A stretch of DNA of 14,987 nt from an uncultured Lachnospiraceae bacterium (GTDB taxonomy: Bacteria > Bacillota > Clostridia > Lachnospirales > Lachnospiraceae). Both the position numbers and the translations under genes were made by a program. The stretch covers positions 1 through 14,987 of the forward strand of contig CAJOLO010000017.1 of NCBI GenBank assembly GCA_905235345.1. The letters are read 5' to 3'. Positions 1 to 6,517 of the stretch are shown in pieces. Each line of letters begins with the position of its first letter. The first letter of the stretch is position 1. Below the pieces are notes generated by a model. The model saw only the letters and a program-made list of their open reading frames with translations, was not told the origin of the DNA and made no database searches.

Positions 1-1
1 A

Positions 2-1357
2 CTTTATTCTGGTGTTGCAGGTCTTAAGACTCACCAGACAAAAATGGATGTTATAGGTAACAATATTTCAAATGTAAATACAGTAGGATTTAAGTCCAGT
101 CAAGTTTTGTTTAAGGATGTTCTTTATCAGACAACCCAGGTATCTACAGGGGCAACTGCGAACAGTGGTGGTGTTAATGCAAAGCAGATTGGTTTAGGTA
201 CAGGTGTTGCGACCGTTTCGGTTTCTCAGACATCCGGGTCTGCACAATCAACCAATAACCCTTATGATCTTATGATTAACGGAAGTTCATTCTTTGTTGT
301 AAATCGTGGTGGTACCAATTATTTTACTAAGGTAGGGGCGTTTAAGACGGATGATGCAGGTAATCTTGTTACAGGTAATGGAGAACTTGTAATGGGCTGG
401 CAGGTTGATCCGGATGACCCGACGCAGGTTAAAAGAGATACTGTTTCGGCTTTAAGACCTGAACAGGAAGCTAATCAGACAGCAGAGCCTGAGATGACAT
501 CAAAGATGTATATGCATGGCAACATTGCCAGTGTGGATCCTAAACTGCAGACGGCAGATGGTGTTGTCACAACAGTTCCGATTTACGATAATCTTGGATA
601 TGCATATACGGTTAAGTTTAAAATTACCCAGGATGCTAATGACACAAGTCTTTATAATATTGGCGTTGATTCAATAAAGGATGCTAATAATGTTGATATT
701 TTGCAAAATGGTTATACGGCTAATCTTGGTGTTAATACAATAAAATTTGATCCGAGTACAGGTAGCTTTGTAGGTGTAGGGGGTGTTGCAGGAGTAAATA
801 CAACAGGTCTAACAATTACTGATACGACCGGGCGGGCAGAAGTTTTCAAGGACCATACATCACCTAACCAGAATGAATGGATAGACTCTTTGGAAGTTGA
901 TTTGTCTAATCTGACAATGTATTCTACTAAGGGTGGAGAGTGTAATGTGCAAACTGTACGTGGCGGAGTTGATATGACCGGACAGGGACGAAGAGTCGGT
1001 TCCCTTACCGATGTAAGTATTGATACACAGGGTAAGATTTTTGGCGTTTATGATAATGGTGTGACTAAGCTTCTTGGTCAGATTGCAGTGGCTAATTTTA
1101 TTAATCCTGCCGGTCTTGAAGCTGTAGGTGACAGCCTATATAAAGAGACACAGGCATCAGGTTCTTTTGATGGAATTGGTATTGACATTGCCAATACAGG
1201 TGAAACAATGACGCAGGGTGTTATAGAAATGTCTAATGTTGATCTTTCTAATGAATTTACTGAGATGATTGTTACTCAGCGTGGTTTTCAGGCTAATTCA
1301 AGAATTATTACCGTATCCGATACTTTGATAGAAGAACTTGTCAATCTTAAGAGATAA
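2..1357 (+). CDS. flgE: Flagellar hook protein FlgE (5' end outside window)
   Basis: This is the subunit of the hook, the flexible joint between rod and filament; it is exported through the flagellar type III system. The frame is open from base 2, so the gene starts just before the window. The first visible residues, LYSGVAGLKTHQTKMDVIGN, followed by NISNVNTVGFK, are the D0 signature of rod and hook proteins. Family members usually have only a few residues ahead of this, so about four codons are missing, and the ATG at 44 is an internal Met rather than the start. Visible length is 451 residues. The middle is the variable D1/D2 part, with the conserved NPYDLMINGSSFF segment around residues 86-98. 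The C-terminus (SNVDLSNEFTEMIVTQRGFQ, then ANSRIITVSDTLIEELVNLKR) is the D0 C-terminal helix that pairs with the N-terminal one. A strong hairpin begins 15 bases after the stop. Confidence 0.97.
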   Translation, partial: LYSGVAGLKTHQTKMDVIGNNISNVNTVGFKSSQVLFKDVLYQTTQVSTGATANSGGVNAKQIGLGTGVATVSVSQTSGSAQSTNNPYDLMINGSSFFVVNRGGTNYFTKVGAFKTDDAGNLVTGNGELVMGWQVDPDDPTQVKRDTVSALRPEQEANQTAEPEMTSKMYMHGNIASVDPKLQTADGVVTTVPIYDNLGYAYTVKFKITQDANDTSLYNIGVDSIKDANNVDILQNGYTANLGVNTIKFDPSTGSFVGVGGVAGVNTTGLTITDTTGRAEVFKDHTSPNQNEWIDSLEVDLSNLTMYSTKGGECNVQTVRGGVDMTGQGRRVGSLTDVSIDTQGKIFGVYDNGVTKLLGQIAVANFINPAGLEAVGDSLYKETQASGSFDGIGIDIANTGETMTQGVIEMSNVDLSNEFTEMIVTQRGFQANSRIITVSDTLIEELVNLKR

Positions 1358-1371
1358 TATGTTGTGATTTT

Positions 1372-1423
1372 GAAATGCTGTTATGTGTGATGGAAATGTT
1401 TTCAATACACATAATGGCATTTC
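1372..1423 (+). promoter_or_regulatory. Long RNA hairpin just after flgE
   Basis: Bases 1372-1388 pair with 1407-1423 in an uninterrupted 17-base-pair stem. The pairs at 1379/1416 and 1380/1415 are G-U in RNA but mismatches in DNA, which points to selection on the RNA. The 18-base loop can form a small inner stem (1393-1396 with 1400-1403). The bases after it (TATGTTATAATGTTTAT) are not a clean T-tract, so it does not look like a standard intrinsic terminator. It is more likely a 3' stabilising or processing element for hook mRNA, or a partial attenuator. Its right arm overlaps the -35 of the promoter candidate described next. Confidence 0.7.
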
Positions 1424-1434
1424 TATGTTATAAT
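1406..1434 (+). promoter_or_regulatory. Candidate sigma-A promoter upstream of flbD
   Basis: A -35 of TACACA (1406-1411, 4 of 6 matches) is followed by a 17-base spacer and a perfect TATAAT (1429-1434). A TGn extended -10 sits at 1426-1428. Transcription would start near 1441, giving a leader of about 70 bases before flbD. The surrounding DNA is AT-rich, so a chance match is possible, but spacing and the extended -10 both fit. Confidence 0.5.
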
Positions 1435-1513
1435 GTTTATCGATTAATAATTTAAATCTATAAAATGAATTTAGTTATATCTAATAATATGGGAAAGAGA
1501 TAATGCGGAGAAA

Positions 1514-1705
1514 ATGATTGAATTAACAAAGCTTAATGATTCTAAGATAACGGTAAATGCAGAGATAATTGAAGTTGTTGAGGAGACGCCCAATACTATT
1601 ATTACATTGACTACCGGAAAGAAATTAATAGTGCGGGAAACGAGAGAAGAAGTGACCAATCTGGTAGTCGCTTATAAAAGAGCTATTTATAACACTGATT
1701 TATAA
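1514..1705 (+). CDS. flbD: Flagellar protein FlbD / SwrD family
   Basis: A small 63-residue protein of the FlbD family (SwrD in Bacillus subtilis, where it is needed for high motor torque and swarming). It reads MIELTKLNDSKITVNAEIIE, with the family hallmarks EETPNTIITLTTGKK and IVRETREEV. Length is typical and no signal peptide or membrane segment is seen, so it is cytoplasmic. The start is the ATG at 1514, with GGAG at 1507-1510. The gap of three bases is short for a Shine-Dalgarno. An out-of-frame ATG at 1503 opens a four-codon ORF whose TGA overlaps this ATG (ATGA), which could couple translation. In B. subtilis the gene lies directly between flgE and fliL; here motAB follow it. That placement fits the torque role, which is inferred from the family. 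Confidence 0.92.
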   Translation: MIELTKLNDSKITVNAEIIEVVEETPNTIITLTTGKKLIVRETREEVTNLVVAYKRAIYNTDL

Positions 1706-1732
1706 TTTTTTGTGGAATAATTTGTTTATATG

Positions 1733-1741
1733 TGTTATAAT
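1733..1741 (+). promoter_or_regulatory. Candidate extended -10 promoter upstream of motA
   Basis: The string TGTTATAAT matches the extended -10 consensus TGnTATAAT exactly. The -35 position 17 bases upstream (TGGAAT, 1713-1718) matches only 3 of 6, so the promoter would rely on the extended -10. It would start transcription near 1748, about 100 bases before motA. A chance match in this AT-rich gap cannot be excluded. Confidence 0.33.
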
Positions 1742-1848
1742 TATATCTATATTATGTGTATGAGTTATTTTTAATCTACAACATAAAGAAGATAAAGCAT
1801 TTTGATTCGTTTGTTTATTTACTATTTTGAAATGGAGATGCACACATC

Positions 1849-2631
1849 GTGGATATTGCAACTATTATAGGTTTGGTTTTATCATTTGGATTAATGATCT
1901 TCGGCATGATTGCCGGTGATGGCGGAGTATCGCAACTTTATTATTTTATGGATGTTCAGTCGGCACTAATAACCTTTGGAGGTGCGCTTGGTTGCCTTTT
2001 TGCCAGTTTTTCGATTCCGGATTTCCTGGCAGGTCTTAAAGCTATCGGACTCGTCTTTAAAACTCCGAATTGGGATTCTGTTGGTATTATAAAGCAGATT
2101 ATTGATTTATCTAATGTAGCAAGAAAGGAAGGTCTGCTTGCTTTGGAAGAATCTGCCAACAGTATTGAAGAACCGTTTATGAAGAAAGGAATTATGCTTA
2201 TTGTTGATGGTACTGATCCGGAACTTGTACGAGGAATACTTGAGACAGAACTTATGAATATTGATTCAAGACATCAGGGACGTATAGGATTCTGGAAACA
2301 GCTTGGAGCAATGGGTCCTGCATGGGGAATGATTGGTACACTTATCGGACTGGTTCTGATGCTTATGAACATGGATCCTGATCAGATAGGTCCTAACATG
2401 GCAGTTGCTCTTATTACAACCTATTATGGTTCGGTTCTTGCAAACTGGATCAGTGCACCTGTTGCATTCAAACTTGGAATTTTGAATGAAGAGGAAGTAC
2501 AGGTTAAAGAGATTATGATAGAGGGTCTCCTTTCAATACAGGCTGGTGAGAATCCTCGTGTTATTGAAGAAAAGTTAAAGTCTTTCCTTGCACCGGGTAT
2601 GCGTGAGGGCGTTTCAGAAGGTGGTGAATAA
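1849..2631 (+). CDS. motA: Flagellar motor stator protein MotA
   Basis: MotA forms, with MotB, the membrane ion channel that turns the rotor. The 260-residue protein has the family length and four hydrophobic segments, roughly residues 3-22, 34-54, 153-174 and 183-205. The cytoplasmic loop carries R92 and E100 in ARKEGLLALE, spaced like the rotor-interacting R90/E98 of E. coli. The two channel prolines are present in GPAWGMIGT (P157) and ISAPVAFKL (P204). The start is GTG at 1849. GGAG at 1834-1837 lies 11 bases upstream, a long gap, but upstream ATGs are in another frame and the N-terminus MDIATIIGLV is the expected one. motB follows after two bases, so the pair is translated together. Whether the ion is H+ or Na+ cannot be read from the sequence with confidence. 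Confidence 0.96.
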   Translation: MDIATIIGLVLSFGLMIFGMIAGDGGVSQLYYFMDVQSALITFGGALGCLFASFSIPDFLAGLKAIGLVFKTPNWDSVGIIKQIIDLSNVARKEGLLALEESANSIEEPFMKKGIMLIVDGTDPELVRGILETELMNIDSRHQGRIGFWKQLGAMGPAWGMIGTLIGLVLMLMNMDPDQIGPNMAVALITTYYGSVLANWISAPVAFKLGILNEEEVQVKEIMIEGLLSIQAGENPRVIEEKLKSFLAPGMREGVSEGGE

Positions 2632-2633
2632 TA

Positions 2634-3554
2634 TTGGCAAAGCGAAAAGAAAAGCCTGCCGAAGAGGGATCACCGGCATGGATGTCTACGTTTAGTGATC
2701 TTATGAATCTGCTTTTATGTTTCTTCGTGCTTTTATTTGCCAGTTCAACAACCGATGCCGAGAAGATAATGAGAATTGTTACTTCATTTAATCCTGACAG
2801 TATTAATATTTTAGACACCGGTTCAGTATCTCTTGTTGAAGGGCAGATTGCCTCGGGGGGTGTTACACAACTTCCCGGTATAGAATCCTTGCTTGAATAT
2901 GTTGGTGTTGCAACAGAAGTTTCCGGGAATAATGAGGAGCGTTCGGCTATGGGTTCCGGTGATGAAGGAGACGATAAGGATTACTCCGGTGATGTTGCAT
3001 CTGAGACACAGGACGAGCAGGGGAATGTTGCGAAAGATATTTCAGAGCAGGATCTTAAAGCACAGATAGATGAGAAAGGGCTTGAACAGTCTTCTCAGAT
3101 GTATGATGAGATTACCGAGATTGCAGAGTCTTATGATATCGATGACAGAATTGTAATGGATTATAATTCACAATATGTATCATTAGATCTTAACGGAGCG
3201 ATTCTGTTTGATGCCGGACAGGCGGATATCCGAAGTGATGCGAGAGTATTTATGCAGAGAATTGCGGCAATTCTTGGGAAATACAAAGAATGTGTTATTG
3301 AGATAGAAGGACATACTGATAATATTCCGATTAGCAGCGGAAAGTATGAAAGCAACAGATATCTTTCGACTGCAAGAGCTACTAAGGTTTTGGAATTTGT
3401 TGAAGATAATGCGGATTTAATTGACGAGAATATGAAGGTGGCGGGGTATGGTGAAAGCAGACCGGTGGCCTCTAATGCTACCGAAGAGGGAAGAGCGAAG
3501 AACCGTCGTGTTTCGATTAAGATATATAACCAGTTAAATTCATCATCCCAATGA
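2634..3554 (+). CDS. motB: Flagellar motor stator protein MotB
   Basis: MotB anchors the stator to peptidoglycan and supplies the ion-binding aspartate. The start is TTG at 2634, two bases after the motA stop, with AAGGTGGTG (2618-2626) seven bases upstream inside the motA end. Residues 18-42 (STFSDLMNLLLCFFVLLFAS) are the single membrane helix, with the ion-carrying Asp at position 22. The C-terminal OmpA-like domain (about residues 170-303) shows LDLNGAILFDAG, IEIEGHTDNIPI and VAGYGESRPVASNATEEGRA followed by KNRRV. Between them, about residues 95-160, is a long acidic, low-complexity stretch rich in Glu, Asp, Gly and Ser. At 306 residues it is longer than the roughly 260 of B. subtilis MotB, and that stretch accounts for the difference. 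The rare TTG start may hold MotB at a set ratio to MotA (inference). Confidence 0.95.
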   Translation: MAKRKEKPAEEGSPAWMSTFSDLMNLLLCFFVLLFASSTTDAEKIMRIVTSFNPDSINILDTGSVSLVEGQIASGGVTQLPGIESLLEYVGVATEVSGNNEERSAMGSGDEGDDKDYSGDVASETQDEQGNVAKDISEQDLKAQIDEKGLEQSSQMYDEITEIAESYDIDDRIVMDYNSQYVSLDLNGAILFDAGQADIRSDARVFMQRIAAILGKYKECVIEIEGHTDNIPISSGKYESNRYLSTARATKVLEFVEDNADLIDENMKVAGYGESRPVASNATEEGRAKNRRVSIKIYNQLNSSSQ

Positions 3555-3633
3555 TTCTATATAATTTATTATGCATCTTTAATATGATTTATTAATATTA
3601 TATAAATTTTTTGTGTATTTTTGATATGTATGA

Positions 3634-3662
3634 TTGATATTATATTAATTTATTGATATAAT
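3634..3662 (+). promoter_or_regulatory. Strong candidate sigma-A promoter P1 upstream of fliL
   Basis: TTGATA (3634-3639, 5 of 6), a spacer of exactly 17 bases, and a perfect TATAAT (3657-3662). A TGn extended -10 is present at 3654-3656. Transcription would start near 3669 and give fliL a leader of about 136 bases. This is the best promoter match I found in the window, though not supported by experiment. Confidence 0.6.
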
Positions 3663-3737
3663 AAAACTGTTGTAATTGATAATTAATGGTATATTGATAG
3701 TATAATTATATATTGTCTTTGGAATATATTATTTCAT

Positions 3738-3766
3738 TTGACTTAATGTATTGCCGTTAATATAAC
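3738..3766 (+). promoter_or_regulatory. Second candidate sigma-A promoter P2 upstream of fliL
   Basis: TTGACT (3738-3743, 5 of 6), a spacer of exactly 17 bases, and TATAAC (3761-3766, 5 of 6). Transcription would start near 3773, about 30 bases before the fliL ATG. Together with P1 it suggests that the fliL-onward genes can be transcribed apart from the main operon promoter. Confidence 0.55.
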
Positions 3767-3804
3767 AATATGCATGATTGATAATAGGAGATTAATGATT
3801 AGAC

Positions 3805-4314
3805 ATGAAAAAGAATTTAATTACAGTAATTATTTTGGCTTTATGTGTTGTGAATCTAATACTTAATATTATGTTGGTTTTTGTATGTATGCCATCAGCG
3901 AAAAAGACCAATAATCTAATTACAGAGATAGCAAGTGTGCTTGATCTTGAATTGGAGAGTAATGAGGGCAATAATTCTGTAGAGCTTAAGAATATGGCTA
4001 CTTTTGATATTGAAAAGCAGGTTGTTAATCTTAAGGATGACGGAAGTGGAAAGAGTCACTTTGTACAGGTTGGACTTACTTTGGAGTTAGACAGTTCGGC
4101 TGATGATTATGCAGATCTTAATACCGTACTTTCCAATTCAACCGGTGCTGTTTTTGATGAGGCCAGAGATGTCATACAAGGTTATACGGCATCAGAGATA
4201 TCCGATCAGAAGAATCAGGAACAGATTAAAAAGCAGATTCTTGAAAAACTTCAGAATAAATATGGTACACGATGTGTATATAATGTTTCCTTTAGCAGCT
4301 TTACAATACAATAA
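3805..4314 (+). CDS. fliL: Flagellar basal body-associated protein FliL
   Basis: FliL is a single-pass membrane protein that sits around the stator and supports torque. The 169-residue product has a membrane segment at about residues 5-29 and then an extracytoplasmic domain with the family features: a beta-strand run ending HFVQVGLTLEL and a final helix and strand in KKQILEKLQNKYGTRCVYNV. Position between the stator genes and fliM supports the call more than overall similarity does, since this family diverges widely. The start is ATG 3805: an in-frame TGA at 3796-3798 rules out anything upstream. The only Shine-Dalgarno-like site, AGGAG at 3786-3790, is 14 bases away, unusually far. An out-of-frame ATG at 3795, four bases from that AGGAG, opens a 23-codon ORF overlapping the fliL start. 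Confidence 0.87.
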   Translation: MKKNLITVIILALCVVNLILNIMLVFVCMPSAKKTNNLITEIASVLDLELESNEGNNSVELKNMATFDIEKQVVNLKDDGSGKSHFVQVGLTLELDSSADDYADLNTVLSNSTGAVFDEARDVIQGYTASEISDQKNQEQIKKQILEKLQNKYGTRCVYNVSFSSFTIQ

Positions 4315-4362
4315 TTTGCGGCTGGATATATTTGTAGAGAGGATGCTGATGGAGGTGGAAGT

Positions 4363-5340
4363 ATGGCAGATGTTTTATCTCAAAGTGAGATAGATGCGTT
4401 GCTTAAGCAATTGAGCTCCGGTGAGCTTGATGTTGATGATGTTGTAGATGAACCAACTGTCAAAATTAAAGATTATGATTTTTCGCGTCCTGCCAAATTT
4501 TCAAAAGAGCATTTACGTACATTGGAAATAATTTTTGAGAACTTTGGCAGACTTGTATCGAGTAATCTTCCTGCGTACTTGAGGAAAAACGTTCAGATTG
4601 ATGTTATGAATTCAGAGGCGGTTACTTATTCTGAATTTTCCAATGCATTGTCCAATCCTGTATTGCTTGGGATTGTTAACTTTGAACCTCTTAACGGTAA
4701 TATTCTGATTGAATTGGCTTCCAATCTGGGATTTGCAATTGTTGACAGAATGCTTGGAGGGTTAGGGGAGCCACTTGATAAACCGAGAGAGTTTTCGGAT
4801 ATTGAACTGGCTGTTCTCGAAAGGATTTTTACTGTATTGGTTGATTTGTTGCGAGAACCATGGGAAAATGTTGTGGAGATTCATCCGAGACTGGAAAGAA
4901 TAGAAACCAACAGTCAGTTTGCGCAGATTATTTCACCCAGTGAGATGATTGCGATTATAACTATTAATATGACTATAGGTGATGTTGAAGGACTGATGAA
5001 TGTATGCTTGCCTTTTATGACATTAGAGGATATAATGGATAAGTTGAATACGAAATATTGGTTTTCTATTATGCAGGATACAGATTCCGATAATTATACG
5101 GAATTTATTGAAACGGCAATCAATAAAGCGCAGATTCCGATTCGAGCATTGCTTGGAAGAAGTACAATTTCCGTTATGGATTTTATTAATCTTCAGGTTG
5201 GTGATATAATAAGACTTGATTCTCACATGGATGATGAACTTGATGTTTATGTAGGGAATATTGTTAAATTTAAAGCTTTACCCGGTTCCGGAGCGGATAA
5301 TTATGCCGTGAAGGTTACTGAAATAATAAGGGAGGAATAG
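4363..5340 (+). CDS. fliM: Flagellar motor switch protein FliM
   Basis: FliM is the C-ring protein that binds CheY-P and sets rotation direction. It is 325 residues, normal for the family. The N-terminal peptide LSQSEIDALLKQL (residues 5-17) is the CheY-P docking motif. The middle CheC-like domain carries the GGxG motif as GGLG (132-135), used to contact FliG. The final 85 or so residues are a SpoA/FliN-like domain ending VKVTEII. The start is ATG 4363 with a near-perfect GGAGGTG at 4351-4357, five bases upstream. The gene lies 48 bases after fliL and 7 bases before fliY. FliM and FliY together form the switch. No residue expected for the family is obviously missing. Confidence 0.97.
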   Translation: MADVLSQSEIDALLKQLSSGELDVDDVVDEPTVKIKDYDFSRPAKFSKEHLRTLEIIFENFGRLVSSNLPAYLRKNVQIDVMNSEAVTYSEFSNALSNPVLLGIVNFEPLNGNILIELASNLGFAIVDRMLGGLGEPLDKPREFSDIELAVLERIFTVLVDLLREPWENVVEIHPRLERIETNSQFAQIISPSEMIAIITINMTIGDVEGLMNVCLPFMTLEDIMDKLNTKYWFSIMQDTDSDNYTEFIETAINKAQIPIRALLGRSTISVMDFINLQVGDIIRLDSHMDDELDVYVGNIVKFKALPGSGADNYAVKVTEIIREE

Positions 5341-5347
5341 ACAGCGA

Positions 5348-6517
5348 ATGGATGGAATGTTATCACAGGAAGAGATTAATGCATTGCTAGGTAACATGGG
5401 GAGTGGTGACAGTGTCCCTGCTGATTCTTCTACAGGTTCTTCTGAAGATGCATTAACTCCGGAAGAGATAGATGCAATTGGTGAGATTTCTAATATTTGT
5501 ATGGGTACTGCGGCAACAACGCTTTATTCATTGGTTAACCAAAAAGTAACAATTACTACACCTTCAGTTTCTATCAGTACATGGGATGAATTGGTTGCTG
5601 ATTATGAAAAACCTTGTGTTTTTATAACAATTTCATATAAAGAGGGAATTGATGGCAATAACGTCTTGATTCTCCGTGAAGATGATGTTAAAGTAATAAC
5701 AGATTTAATGATGGGTGGTGATGGTACCAATCTGGTAGATGAGCTTTCCGATATTCATATGAGTGCAATATGTGAAGCCATGAATCAGATGATGGGGTCA
5801 TCTGCAACATCATTATCATCAATGCTTAATACTAAGATTGACATATCACCTCCGTCAGCAGATCTTGTTAATTTGATTGATAAGATAGACGAATCCGTTG
5901 TAGGATCCTTTCACAACAGTAATTTTGTAAAGGTATACTTTAAGATGGAGATTGGTGATCTGGTGGATAGCAGTATAATGCAGCTGTATCCGATAGACCT
6001 TGCCAGGGATTTGTTTGGTAAGTTTGTATCTTCGCAGGATGGAGAAGAACCAACTCCTGCAGCTCCGGCGACTCCGGCACCTTCAAGTGCAACGGAACCA
6101 CAACCGGCACCGCAGGCTGCTACGCCACCTCCAATGGCTCAACCTGCTATGGGACAGGCGGCATCTCCGCCTATGGGACAACCAATGGCGTATAATTATG
6201 CACCCCCACCGCAGGATGTTAATGCAAGACCTGTTGAGTTTCAGCCGTTTAATATGGGGATTAATCCTATTACGCAGCAAGAGAACATTGATCTCATTAT
6301 GGATGTTCCTTTAGAGGTTACGGTTGAACTTGGAAGAACAAGTAAATCCATTAAAGAAATATTGGAATTTGCTCCGGGTACAATTATTGAACTTGATAAG
6401 ATTGCCGGAGAACCGATAGATGTACTTGTCAACGGTAAGCTTGTGGCAAAAGGAGAGGTAGTAGTTATTGAGGAAAGTTTTGGTATCAGGGTAACCGAAA
6501 TTATTAAGCAACAATAA
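5348..6517 (+). CDS. fliY: Flagellar motor switch phosphatase FliY (FliN-type)
   Basis: FliY combines the FliN role in the C-ring with CheY-P dephosphorylation. Of its 389 residues, 5-14 (LSQEEINALL) repeat the CheY-docking peptide of FliM. The CheC-like domain (about 33-228) has both active-site signatures D/S-x3-E-x2-N intact: D42-E46-N49 in DAIGEISN and S139-E143-N146 in SAICEAMN. A linker at about 232-300 is rich in Pro, Ala, Gln and Met, with the imperfect repeat PAMGQA / PPMGQP. The C-terminal SpoA/FliN domain (about 312-387) ends ESFGIRVTEIIKQQ. The start is ATG 5348. AGGGAGG at 5329-5335, inside the fliM end, is 12 bases upstream; Met4 (5357) is a less likely alternative. A degraded copy of the gene's last 40 bases lies downstream at 6549-6590. 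Confidence 0.96.
   Translation: MDGMLSQEEINALLGNMGSGDSVPADSSTGSSEDALTPEEIDAIGEISNICMGTAATTLYSLVNQKVTITTPSVSISTWDELVADYEKPCVFITISYKEGIDGNNVLILREDDVKVITDLMMGGDGTNLVDELSDIHMSAICEAMNQMMGSSATSLSSMLNTKIDISPPSADLVNLIDKIDESVVGSFHNSNFVKVYFKMEIGDLVDSSIMQLYPIDLARDLFGKFVSSQDGEEPTPAAPATPAPSSATEPQPAPQAATPPPMAQPAMGQAASPPMGQPMAYNYAPPPQDVNARPVEFQPFNMGINPITQQENIDLIMDVPLEVTVELGRTSKSIKEILEFAPGTIIELDKIAGEPIDVLVNGKLVAKGEVVVIEESFGIRVTEIIKQQ

Larger units (their letters stand above)
3621..3783 (+). repeat. Six direct copies of TTGATA in the motB-fliL gap
   Basis: TTGATA occurs at 3621, 3634, 3653, 3676, 3694 and 3778, all on the + strand and with no reverse-complement copy (TATCAA) in the gap. Five of the six are preceded by A, giving ATTGATA. 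The 250-base gap (3555-3804) is extremely AT-rich, but even so fewer than one copy would be expected by chance (rough estimate). One copy serves as the -35 of the strong promoter candidate at 3634-3662. The rest may be regulator sites, decoy -35 elements or decayed repeats. Confidence 0.5.

Noticed and set aside
1687..1711. TTATAA/TTATAA hairpin followed by six T at the end of flbD, as a terminator
   Set aside because: Stem of six A-U pairs only, overlapping the flbD stop; too weak to call.
1358..1848. c-di-GMP or other riboswitch, tRNA, CRISPR or mobile element in the gaps
   Set aside because: I looked for conserved cores, cloverleafs, regular spaced repeats and transposase-like frames in all gaps and found none.
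1956..2159. Minus-strand open frame of 67 codons opposite motA, and similar minus-strand frames throughout
   Set aside because: All lie opposite well-supported + strand genes, show no family features or proper ribosome sites, and are expected shadows in AT-rich coding DNA.
3587..3612. AT-only hairpin (ATTTAT/ATAAAT) followed by five T after motB, as a terminator
   Set aside because: Six A-U pairs give too little stability, and such hairpins arise easily in this very AT-rich gap.
4103..4393. 96-codon + strand frame across the fliL end and fliM start
   Set aside because: Out of frame with both real genes, no ribosome site and no recognisable domain.
6000..6314. 104-codon + strand frame inside fliY, rich in Arg and Leu
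   Set aside because: It is the shifted reading of the Pro/Ala/Gln spacer of FliY; its composition follows from that repeat and no start signal is present.
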